From assembly GCA_036961205.1 (NCBI GenBank), contig JBALVI010000001.1, forward strand, positions 1,116,001 to 1,180,000: 64,000 nt of DNA, given 5' to 3'. Numbering within the stretch: position 1 is the stretch's first letter; each line of letters opens with the position of its first letter. The position numbers and the translations under genes were made by a program. This stretch comes from CALJFL01 sp036961205. Lineage in GTDB: Bacteria; Pseudomonadota; Gammaproteobacteria; Pseudomonadales; Halieaceae. Of the stretch, positions 27,253 to 34,990 are shown in pieces. The notes under the pieces were generated by a model, which saw nothing but the letters and a program-made list of their open reading frames with translations, searched no databases and was not told where the DNA came from.

Positions 27253-28078
27253 TGTTTTCGGTTTCCCCGGAAGCCATCTTTCCCAGACTGGGGAGCAAGC
27301 GTGCGTAATTTACTGGGAACAGCCGGCTGATGATTGAAATAAAATGGGCATCGGCCCCGATTAACAGCTTTTTTTTGCGCTTCTGAGCGGCGCGTAGAAT
27401 TTGTGCTGCAGCTGATTCAGCAGTGGTTCGGGCAAATTTATCAAACTCCCGGGCGCGCTCGTCGGCAGAGATAATCAGTTCGCCTCCTCGAGAGTTGCGG
27501 GCAATGTTGGTCTTGATGCCGCCAGGGTGTACACAGCAAACATGGATATTACTGCCCGCCGTTTCCTGCCGCAGCGTCTCGGTGAATCCTCTGACTGCAA
27601 ATTTGGCGGCGTTATACGCTGAATGCCCCGGAATTGCGACGATGCCAAGCACTGAGGATATGTTTATCAGATGGCCTGCTGCCGATTTGCTCAGCAGAGG
27701 CAGGAATGCCTTGGTGCCGTAGACGACTCCCCAGAAGTTGATGCCCATCAGCCATTCGAAATCGTCGTATTCCATATCGGCGACGGAAGAACCCAGTGCC
27801 ACCCCTGCATTGTTGATCACCACATCAACGTGGCCCTGCTGGTCAGCTATTTCCTGGGCGTAGGCATGCATTGCTGTTTTGTCGGCAACATTCAAAATAG
27901 CGGTGTGCGCCGGCACTTCGCTATTGGCCATGGCAGCGATGGTTTCATCCAGCCCGGATTGGTTGATATCACTCAGCCATAACTCACAGCCAGCGCTATT
28001 GAGATTGAGTGCTAACGCGCGCCCTATGCCTGAGCCGGCCCCGGTAATTACTGCCCGTTTTCCTGCAAAGTAACTCAT
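27242..28078 (-). CDS. SDR-family oxidoreductase
   Basis: This 278-residue short-chain dehydrogenase has TGAGSGIG (residues 12-19), NNAGVALG, and the catalytic YNAAK motif preceded by SSVLGIVAIPGHSA. A basic/hydrophobic C-terminus (ARLLPSLGKMASG) may associate with the membrane. The ATG at 28078 (MSYFAGKRAVITGAG) is preferred over an in-frame start at 28126. It is the first gene of the operon. The substrate is not deducible. Confidence 0.85.
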   Translation of the reverse strand: MSYFAGKRAVITGAGSGIGRALALNLNSAGCELWLSDINQSGLDETIAAMANSEVPAHTAILNVADKTAMHAYAQEIADQQGHVDVVINNAGVALGSSVADMEYDDFEWLMGINFWGVVYGTKAFLPLLSKSAAGHLINISSVLGIVAIPGHSAYNAAKFAVRGFTETLRQETAGSNIHVCCVHPGGIKTNIARNSRGGELIISADERAREFDKFARTTAESAAAQILRAAQKRKKKLLIGADAHFISIISRLFPVNYARLLPSLGKMASGETENNEH

Positions 28079-28120
28079 TATTCGTCCTTCGGATCTCGAC
28101 AGCGATAATAATAGGCCAAG

Positions 28121-28151
28121 GTCCAATTAAAGCAAATGCTTTATTTTGGAC
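28121..28151. promoter_or_regulatory. 31-bp imperfect palindrome, candidate TetR operator
   Basis: The perfect inner palindrome TAAAGCAAATGCTTTA (28128-28143) is extended by GTCCAA (28121-28126) and TTGGAC (28146-28151). It lies 43 nt upstream of the SDR-TetR operon start, the expected place for autoregulation. Confidence 0.55.
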
Positions 28152-28222
28152 TGTAGGCTCTCAAGCTCAGCTTTAGATGAAAAAGGTGTGCCGTAATAAG
28201 CGCTTAATCGGGCGCTGGCTAC

Positions 28223-28251
28223 TGGACAGTATCTAGGCGATCCCCTACAAT
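28223..28251 (+). promoter_or_regulatory. Predicted carAB promoter
   Basis: TGGACA (28223-28228), 17-nt spacer and TACAAT (28246-28251) make a good sigma-70 match. Transcription would begin near 28258 and make a leader of about 150 nt before carA. Confidence 0.6.
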
Positions 28252-28294
28252 CTTTCGCCAGATTTCACACCCCTGAGCGTACTTCGGGAGCCGT

Positions 28295-28333
28295 GTGACA
28301 ACAGCTGATATTAGAGAAGAAACTATGAATTAA
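28295..28333 (+). CDS. Possible carAB leader peptide
   Basis: A 12-codon frame begins with GTG 28295 and reads M-T-T-A-D-I-R-E-E-T-M-N. A GGGAG site (28286-28290) lies four bases upstream. The stop TAA ends at 28333, the first base of the terminator stem, which is the geometry expected for translation-coupled attenuation. The frame is short and unverified. Confidence 0.45.
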   Translation: MTTADIREETMN

Positions 28334-28365
28334 AGCGAGATGCGGATTCCCATCTCGCTTTTTTT
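28333..28365 (+). terminator. Intrinsic terminator/attenuator upstream of carA
   Basis: A perfect 10-bp stem AAGCGAGATG (28333-28342) pairs with CATCTCGCTT (28351-28360) across an 8-nt loop and runs into seven T residues. It lies 46 nt before the carA start and downstream of the predicted promoter, so it must limit carAB transcription or terminate a short RNA. Confidence 0.9.
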
Positions 28366-28410
28366 CGGGCGCGCGAAGCGTAGCTAAAACCAGTAAAAAC
28401 GGAGGTTTGA

Positions 28411-29553
28411 TTGTCCAGTCCTGCCATATTAGCCCTTGAAGACGGCACCGTTTTCAAAGGACTCGCAATAGGCGCTGAGGGAGTTTCAGTGGGAGAGGTG
28501 GTTTTTAATACTGCCATGACGGGCTATCAGGAAATTCTCACCGACCCTTCCTACGCTCGCCAGATTGTCACGCTCACCTATCCTCATATCGGCAATACCG
28601 GCACTAACCCTGAGGACGAGGAGTCGAATTCGATCTGGTCTGCGGGCCTGGTAATTCGTGACCTGCCTCTTATGGCAAGCAACTACCGCAACGAGCAGGA
28701 TTTGAGCGATTATTTGAAATCCCGCAATGTGGTTGGCATTGCCGATATTGATACCCGACATCTGACGCGCATATTGCGGGAGAAAGGCACACAGAATGGT
28801 TGTCTGATGGCCGGAGACGAACTCGATGAAGCCGCCGCGATTGCAGCAGCGAAGGAGTTCGCAGGTCTCAAGGGCATGGATCTGGCGAAAGAGGTTTCGG
28901 CCAAGGAAGCCTATGCCTGGGCCCAGGGGAGTTGGGTGCAGGGTGAGGGCCACAGCGAACCAGCAGCTGAAAACCTGAACTGGCATATCGTGGCTTACGA
29001 CTTCGGGGTCAAACGCAATATTTTGAGAATGCTGGTTGATCGCGGCTGCCGTCTCACCGTGGTGCCAGCACAGACACCTGCGGCAGAGGTCATCGCCATG
29101 GCCCCGGACGGCGTATTTCTATCCAATGGCCCCGGTGATCCGGAACCATGCGATTACGCGATATCCGCCATAAATGAGATTTTGCAAACCGATATTCCGG
29201 TATTTGGCATTTGCCTGGGTCACCAACTGCTGGCGTTAGCGAGTGGCGCACAGACCATGAAAATGAAATTTGGACATCATGGCGCCAACCACCCGGTAAA
29301 AAATCTTGACGATGACACCGTGTTGATTTCCAGCCAGAACCACGGTTTTGCTGTCGATGAGGCCAACTTACCCGACAACTTGCGCATCACCCACAAGTCA
29401 CTGTTTGATGGCACGCTGCAGGGTATCCACAGAACTGATAAAGCCGCCTTCAGCTTTCAGGGCCACCCCGAGGCAAGCCCGGGGCCGCATGACGCCGCGC
29501 CACTTTTTGATCACTTCATAGAATTGATCACAGCCAGAGCAGGAAAAGGCTAA
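28411..29553 (+). CDS. carA: Carbamoyl-phosphate synthase small subunit
   Basis: This 380-residue glutamine amidotransferase subunit releases ammonia from glutamine for carbamoyl phosphate, the precursor of arginine and pyrimidines. The N-terminal CarA domain (LALEDGTVFKGLAIGA) is followed by a class I GATase with the nucleophile Cys in GICLGHQLLA and the His/Glu pair in FQGHPEASPGP. It starts with TTG at 28411 behind GGAGG (28401-28405); E. coli CarA aligns from this residue. The gene lies 6 nt upstream of carB. Confidence 0.97.
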   Translation: MSSPAILALEDGTVFKGLAIGAEGVSVGEVVFNTAMTGYQEILTDPSYARQIVTLTYPHIGNTGTNPEDEESNSIWSAGLVIRDLPLMASNYRNEQDLSDYLKSRNVVGIADIDTRHLTRILREKGTQNGCLMAGDELDEAAAIAAAKEFAGLKGMDLAKEVSAKEAYAWAQGSWVQGEGHSEPAAENLNWHIVAYDFGVKRNILRMLVDRGCRLTVVPAQTPAAEVIAMAPDGVFLSNGPGDPEPCDYAISAINEILQTDIPVFGICLGHQLLALASGAQTMKMKFGHHGANHPVKNLDDDTVLISSQNHGFAVDEANLPDNLRITHKSLFDGTLQGIHRTDKAAFSFQGHPEASPGPHDAAPLFDHFIELITARAGKG

Positions 29554-29559
29554 GCACCC

Positions 29560-32500
29560 ATGCCAAAAAGAACTGACCTCAAAAGCATATTGATTCTTGG
29601 CGCCGGCCCTATCGTTATCGGCCAGGCCTGTGAATTCGATTACTCTGGCGCACAAGCCTGCAAGGCGTTGCGCGAGGAAGGGTACCGGGTGATTCTGGTG
29701 AATTCCAACCCTGCCACCATCATGACTGATCCGGCGATGGCCGATGCCACCTATATCGAGCCGATTGAGTGGAAGACGGTTGCGCGGATTATTGAAATTG
29801 AAAAACCCGATGCCTTGCTGCCTACCATGGGTGGCCAGACCGCACTAAATTGCGCGCTTGATCTGGCGCGCGAGGGCGTGTTGGAAGCCAATGGCGTGGA
29901 GATGATCGGTGCCACCAAAGAATCTATCGACATGGCCGAAGATCGCCAGTTGTTCGATGATGCGATGAAACGTATTGGCCTGGCGACGCCGAACTCCGCG
30001 ACCGCCCACAGCCTGGAAGAAGCGTATCAAGTGCTTGATACTATCGGCTTCCCCTGCATTATCCGTCCCTCTTTCACCATGGGCGGTTCCGGTGGCGGCA
30101 TCGCCTATAACCGTGACGAATTTGAAGAGATTTGCGTGCGGGGTTTCGACCTTTCTCCGACCAAGGAACTGCTGATTGACGAGTCCTTGATCGGTTGGAA
30201 AGAGTTCGAAATGGAAGTGGTCAGGGACAAAAACGACAATTGCATTATTGTCTGTGCCATCGAAAACTTCGACGCTATGGGCGTGCATACGGGGGATTCA
30301 ATAACTGTTGCGCCGGCGCAAACGCTCACCGACAAAGAATACCAAATCATGCGCAACGCCTCGTTGGCGGTGCTGCGTGAGATCGGCGTAGAAACAGGCG
30401 GTTCCAATGTGCAGTTTGGACAGGATCCGGAAACCGGCCGGTTTGTGATTATCGAGATGAACCCGCGGGTATCTCGTTCTTCTGCGCTAGCGTCCAAAGC
30501 CACAGGCTTCCCAATTGCCAAGGTTGCGGCCAAACTTGCCATCGGTTACACCCTGGATGAATTGCAGAACGATATTACCGGAGGTGCTACGCCGGCATCG
30601 TTCGAGCCGTCCATTGACTACGTGGTTACTAAAATTCCGCGTTTTGCCTTCGAGAAATTCCCCGCAGCCGATTCCCGCTTGACCACCCAAATGAAATCCG
30701 TCGGGGAAGTGATGGCCATTGGCCGAACATTTCAGGAGTCACTGCAAAAAGCGCTGCGTGGCCTGGAAGTAGGCAGCTCCGGCTTCGAGCACATGATGGA
30801 TGTTGAAAACCCCGATCTGCGCGATGAATTGGTTGCCGAACTGACTAACCCGGGTCCGGATCGGATCTGGTATCTGGGCGACGCGTTTCGCGCGGGTATG
30901 GATATCGACGAAATCTACAATTACTCGGGCGTTGACCCCTGGTTTTTGGTGCAGATTCAGGACCTCATTCAGACCGAGGATAGTCTCAAACGGGTGGAAC
31001 TGGCCGAACTTGATTACGCTGCGATGTATAGCCTCAAGCGCAAGGGCTTTGCCGATTCTCGTTTGGCGGTGCTGTTGGCACGTGACGAGCGCGAGGTGCG
31101 TGAACACAGGCACAGTCTCGGCATACGCCCGGTGTATAAGCGCGTTGATACCTGTGCCGCGGAATTTGCCTCGGCTACTGCCTATATGTATTCCACCTAT
31201 GAGCAGGAGTGTGAGGCGGCGCCTACCGGTCGGGACAAAATCCTGGTACTGGGCGGAGGACCGAATCGAATTGGCCAAGGTATTGAGTTTGACTACTGCT
31301 GTGTTCATGCGGCTATAGCCATGCGCGAAGATGGCTACGAAACGATTATGGTCAACTGTAATCCGGAGACGGTATCTACCGATTACGACACGTCTGATCG
31401 CCTGTATTTTGAACCGGTCACGCTGGAAGATGTATTGGAGATTGTAGAGCTGGAGCAGCCCAAGGGGGTGATTGTCCAGTTTGGTGGCCAGACCCCGTTA
31501 AAATTGGCTCGAGACCTGGAGGCGGCAGGTGTACCCATTATTGGTACCAGTCCGGACGCGATCGATCGGGCCGAGGACCGCGAACGCTTCCAGAAAATGA
31601 TTCAAAAGTTGAAATTAAAGCAACCTCACAACACTACCGTGCGCAGTACGGATGAGGCGATGGCGGCGGCGGCAACAATTGGCTATCCCCTGGTAGTGAG
31701 ACCGTCTTATGTTCTTGGCGGTCGCGCCATGGAGATTGTCTATCGAGAAGAAGATTTACTGCGCTATATGCGCGATGCAGTGCAGGCGTCCGATGATGCG
31801 CCGGTGTTGCTGGACAGCTTTCTCAGCGCGGCCATCGAAATCGACGTGGACGCGGTTTGTGACGGTGAGCAGGTAGTGATTGGTGCCATCATGCAGCACA
31901 TTGAGCAGGCTGGGGTGCATTCTGGCGATTCAGCGTGTTCGCTGCCACCGTATAGCCTTGAGCCTGAGGTTCAGGATGCAATGCGTGAGCAAATCAGGCA
32001 GATGGCGATTGAGCTGGGCGTGCGCGGCCTGATGAACGTGCAACTGGCCTGGCAGGATGACGAGATTTACGTTATCGAAGTGAACCCTAGAGCCTCTCGC
32101 ACAGTGCCCTTTGTGTCCAAATGTATCGGCGTCTCTCTGGCGCAGATTGCCGCCCGCTGCATGGTTGGGCAAACGTTGGCCGAGCAGGGTTTCACCAAAG
32201 AAATTGTGCCGCCGTATTACAGCGTGAAAGAAGCGGTAATGCCGTTTAACAAATTCCCTGGCGTAGATCCGATTCTCGGGCCGGAAATGAAATCCACAGG
32301 CGAGGTCATGGGTACAGGCAAGACCTTCGCCAGCGCATTTGCCAAAGCGCAATTAGCTGCCGGCGATGCCCCCCCGACCCACGGTACAGCGCTGATCAGT
32401 GTGCGCGATGTTGATAAGCCTGCGGCCATCGAAGTGGCGCGTGATCTGCATGCTCTGGGCTTCAAGCTTGCAGCTACCAGCGGCACGGCGACTGCGCTGG

Positions 32501-32784
32501 AACAGGCAGGCCTGGAGGTAACCCGGGTCAACAAAGTGCTGGAAGGGCGACCGCATATTGTCGATATGATTAAAAATGATGAGGCTGACCTGATCATCAA
32601 CACGACCGAGGGCCGCCGGGCGATTACTGACTCGGCACCGATAAGAGCCAGTGCCGAGGCGCACAGAGTGTTCTACACTACTACTTTAACTGCGGCGGAG
32701 GCGATTTGTATGTCGTTGAAACTTGAAGGTGATCAGACCCATGTTAGCCGCCTGCAGGATCTTCACAGGAGTATCGGAGGATGA
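29560..32784 (+). CDS. carB: Carbamoyl-phosphate synthase large subunit
   Basis: This 1074-residue subunit holds two homologous ATP-grasp halves (about 1-400 and 555-935), an oligomerisation segment between, and a C-terminal MGS-like regulatory domain (about 935-1074, SGTATALEQAGLEV). The start MPKRTDLKSILILGAGPIVIG is canonical. It synthesises carbamoyl phosphate from bicarbonate, ammonia and two ATP. Its stop overlaps greA in ATGA, so greA is in the same operon. Confidence 0.98.
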   Translation: MPKRTDLKSILILGAGPIVIGQACEFDYSGAQACKALREEGYRVILVNSNPATIMTDPAMADATYIEPIEWKTVARIIEIEKPDALLPTMGGQTALNCALDLAREGVLEANGVEMIGATKESIDMAEDRQLFDDAMKRIGLATPNSATAHSLEEAYQVLDTIGFPCIIRPSFTMGGSGGGIAYNRDEFEEICVRGFDLSPTKELLIDESLIGWKEFEMEVVRDKNDNCIIVCAIENFDAMGVHTGDSITVAPAQTLTDKEYQIMRNASLAVLREIGVETGGSNVQFGQDPETGRFVIIEMNPRVSRSSALASKATGFPIAKVAAKLAIGYTLDELQNDITGGATPASFEPSIDYVVTKIPRFAFEKFPAADSRLTTQMKSVGEVMAIGRTFQESLQKALRGLEVGSSGFEHMMDVENPDLRDELVAELTNPGPDRIWYLGDAFRAGMDIDEIYNYSGVDPWFLVQIQDLIQTEDSLKRVELAELDYAAMYSLKRKGFADSRLAVLLARDEREVREHRHSLGIRPVYKRVDTCAAEFASATAYMYSTYEQECEAAPTGRDKILVLGGGPNRIGQGIEFDYCCVHAAIAMREDGYETIMVNCNPETVSTDYDTSDRLYFEPVTLEDVLEIVELEQPKGVIVQFGGQTPLKLARDLEAAGVPIIGTSPDAIDRAEDRERFQKMIQKLKLKQPHNTTVRSTDEAMAAAATIGYPLVVRPSYVLGGRAMEIVYREEDLLRYMRDAVQASDDAPVLLDSFLSAAIEIDVDAVCDGEQVVIGAIMQHIEQAGVHSGDSACSLPPYSLEPEVQDAMREQIRQMAIELGVRGLMNVQLAWQDDEIYVIEVNPRASRTVPFVSKCIGVSLAQIAARCMVGQTLAEQGFTKEIVPPYYSVKEAVMPFNKFPGVDPILGPEMKSTGEVMGTGKTFASAFAKAQLAAGDAPPTHGTALISVRDVDKPAAIEVARDLHALGFKLAATSGTATALEQAGLEVTRVNKVLEGRPHIVDMIKNDEADLIINTTEGRRAITDSAPIRASAEAHRVFYTTTLTAAEAICMSLKLEGDQTHVSRLQDLHRSIGG

Positions 32785-33257
32785 GTAAATTTCCGATGAC
32801 AGTGGCCGGTGAGGCCGCTTTGCGCGCGGAATTGGATCGACTTAAAAAAGTCGAGCGCCCGCGAGTCGTTGACGCTATTGCCGAGGCCCGCGCCCATGGC
32901 GATCTCAAGGAAAATGCTGAATACCACGCCGCCCGCGAGCAGCAGAGTTTTAACGAAGGCAGGGTTATGGAGATCGAGGGTAAGCTGGGCAATGCTCAGA
33001 TCATCGATGTCATGTCCATTGCGCCTTCCGGCAAGGTTATTTTCGGTACCACCATTGATTTGGTGAATACCAAAACCGACGAGACAAAAATCTACCGTAT
33101 CGTTGGTGAAGATGAGGCCGACGTGAAGAAAAATCTGATATCAATCGGTTCGCCAGTAGCCCGCGCGCTTATCGGCAAGGAAGAGGGGGATGTGGTTGTG
33201 GTAAAAGCCCCCAGTGGCGATATCGAGTACGAGATCGACCAGGTTCGTCACATATAG
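32781..33257 (+). CDS. greA: Transcription elongation factor GreA
   Basis: This 158-residue factor has the N-terminal coiled coil (MTVAGEAALRAELDRLKKVERP and DLKENAEYHAAREQQ, with the acidic tip) that enters the RNA polymerase secondary channel and stimulates cleavage of backtracked RNA. The C-terminal FKBP-like domain ends VVVKAPSGDIEYEIDQVRHI. Length and sequence are typical. It is coupled to carB by a 4-nt overlap and faces a convergent small gene 8 nt away. Confidence 0.97.
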   Translation: MSKFPMTVAGEAALRAELDRLKKVERPRVVDAIAEARAHGDLKENAEYHAAREQQSFNEGRVMEIEGKLGNAQIIDVMSIAPSGKVIFGTTIDLVNTKTDETKIYRIVGEDEADVKKNLISIGSPVARALIGKEEGDVVVVKAPSGDIEYEIDQVRHI

Positions 33258-33264
33258 GTTCTGG

Positions 33265-33645
33265 CTAGCAGTCTCTTTGCCGCTGGAACAGGCGTACCTC
33301 GGCCAGTACCAGTTGCGCTATGAGCTTGAGCAGCAACGCATGATTTTCCTTACGTACCCCCTCAAGCCCAGTATTAATCTGCTCCTCGAGCTTTGACCCT
33401 TGCTCAACCGATAAACTCTTTGGCAGGTCTACCTCAAAGCTGTATTGCTCGGATTCGCTAAGTTGCGCGTAAGTTTGGGTAAGTTGAGTTGCAGCGAAAT
33501 CGATCAGCAGTTGGTCGGCGCCTTTGGCCTCCAGCAGGGAGCGTAATTCGCGATCCAGAAAAGCGAGGCCCTTGGCCTGTTGCGATGGGAATTCGAGGAT
33601 ATCCCCCATAACATTTTGTTCCCGATCTATGGGCTTGCTTGCCAT
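33265..33645 (-). CDS. Hypothetical protein, helical, 126 residues
   Basis: I do not recognise this protein. It is charged, soluble and predominantly helical, with ILEFPSQQAKG near residue 16 and no signal peptide, membrane segment or metal motif. Codon use resembles the neighbours and the frame fills the gap between greA and yhbY, supporting a real gene. The ATG at 33645 has no clear ribosome site; ATG 33609 (MGDILEFPSQQ) is an alternative start. It is convergent with greA. Confidence 0.6.
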   Translation of the reverse strand: MASKPIDREQNVMGDILEFPSQQAKGLAFLDRELRSLLEAKGADQLLIDFAATQLTQTYAQLSESEQYSFEVDLPKSLSVEQGSKLEEQINTGLEGVRKENHALLLKLIAQLVLAEVRLFQRQRDC

Positions 33646-33766
33646 GATAGCGATTGCTTGCGGGGGAGGGAAGTTCTCACGTCTTTGACCGGAACCCCGG
33701 GGAATATGATTGCCGGGTTGCAGCGAACTACGAAGTACCAGCCAAAATGGCGTGCTACTTAGCCGT

Positions 33767-34078
33767 TCAGACGGGCCGCATCAGGTTAGATTTGCGCGGA
33801 TCCGGGTTTTTGGTGCGTCGCAATACAAGAATCATGCTGCCAATGCTGTGTACGATCTCCGCCTTGGTCCGCTTGCATAATTCCTCACTGACCTGGGTGC
33901 GTTCTTCCTTGCCGCCAACAGCGAGCTTGATTTTGATCAGTTCGTGGTCCGACAGGGCGCGGTCGATCTCCCCGATTACAGTGTCACTCAGGCCCTTACC
34001 AGCGACAGTGACTACCGGCTTTAATTTGTGGCCAATCGCTCGCATTTGACGCTTGGCCTGATTGTTTGTCTTGCTCAT
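33767..34078 (-). CDS. yhbY: YhbY-family RNA-binding protein (CRM domain)
   Basis: This 103-residue protein is a single CRM domain, with AIGHKLKPVVTVAGKGLSD and LIKIKLAVGGKEER motifs including the GKxG-type loop. E. coli YhbY associates with pre-50S ribosomes, so a ribosome-assembly role is expected. The minus-strand gene is divergent from rlmE, the same neighbourhood as in E. coli (yhbY next to rrmJ-ftsH). Confidence 0.92.
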   Translation of the reverse strand: MSKTNNQAKRQMRAIGHKLKPVVTVAGKGLSDTVIGEIDRALSDHELIKIKLAVGGKEERTQVSEELCKRTKAEIVHSIGSMILVLRRTKNPDPRKSNLMRPV

Positions 34079-34165
34079 AGGGTTTCCGAGTTACAATGGC
34101 GGGTCCATGGGGGCGCGTATTCTACACAAGCCTCTGCTCCGCTGATACCAATTGAAAGCCTCAAT

Positions 34166-34792
34166 ATGGCCAAAAAACGTTCATCCAGCAAAGCGTGGTT
34201 GAAAGAACATCGCGACGATATTTACGTCCAGCAGGCCCAACGTGATGGCTATCGCTCCCGTGCCTGCTACAAGTTGCTTGAACTGCAGGAGCGCGACCGG
34301 CTCATACGACCGGGAATGACGGTGATGGATCTGGGCAGTGCGCCTGGCGGTTGGTCGCAGGTTGCCGCTGATCTGGTAGGGCACAAGGGGCGGGTGATAG
34401 CTTCAGATATTCTGCCCATGGACGGCCTGGCCGGAGTTGAGTTTATCGAGGGAGATTTCACTGAGGACGCGGTTTTTGAGCGGATTCTGGCGGAGGTAGG
34501 GGAGAGCCCTGTTGATCTTGTGGTGTCTGACATGGCGCCTAATATTAGTGGCATGGCGGCCGTTGACCAGCCTGTATCTATGCATTTGGTAGAGCTGGCG
34601 CTGGATATGGCGCGCAGTGTCCTCAAGCCGGGCGGGTCATTTGTGGCCAAAGTGTTCCAGGGGGAGGGCTTCGATCAGCTGGTGAGGGACGCCCGTGGTA
34701 GTTTTGGTAAGGTAGTGACGCGCAAACCTAAAGCATCCAGGCCGCGATCCCGTGAGGTTTATCTTGTGGCCCAGGACTTCAAAGAGGGTTGA
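34166..34792 (+). CDS. rlmE: 23S rRNA 2'-O-methyltransferase (Um2552)
   Basis: This 208-residue RrmJ/FtsJ enzyme methylates U2552 of 23S rRNA using SAM. DLGSAPGGWSQVAA is the SAM-binding motif, with DMAPNISG and a KVFQGEGF segment for the K-D-K-E catalytic set. The start is ATG 34166 (MAKKRSSSKAWLKEH), as in homologues; the frame open to 34028 is not used. It precedes ftsH, the usual order. Confidence 0.95.
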   Translation: MAKKRSSSKAWLKEHRDDIYVQQAQRDGYRSRACYKLLELQERDRLIRPGMTVMDLGSAPGGWSQVAADLVGHKGRVIASDILPMDGLAGVEFIEGDFTEDAVFERILAEVGESPVDLVVSDMAPNISGMAAVDQPVSMHLVELALDMARSVLKPGGSFVAKVFQGEGFDQLVRDARGSFGKVVTRKPKASRPRSREVYLVAQDFKEG

Positions 34793-34990
34793 AACATGGA
34801 GCCCTCGCCCCAACTGTAGTAAATTGAACAAATAGATTTCCCGTGTTCATGCGTATACAACCCAAAGGCAGCAAACGCTGCCGGGCCAATTGCCCCAGAT
34901 TGTCGAGGTAAATGGTTATAATCCTTTTATACTTAGGGAGCAGGAGCTGCCACACCCGTCACGGGGCGGTGAATTAGTGAGGAAGCAGCA

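Noticed and set aside
34867..34882. Hairpin GGCAGC-AAAC-GCTGCC as rlmE terminator
   Set aside because: No T tract follows it, so termination is not supported.
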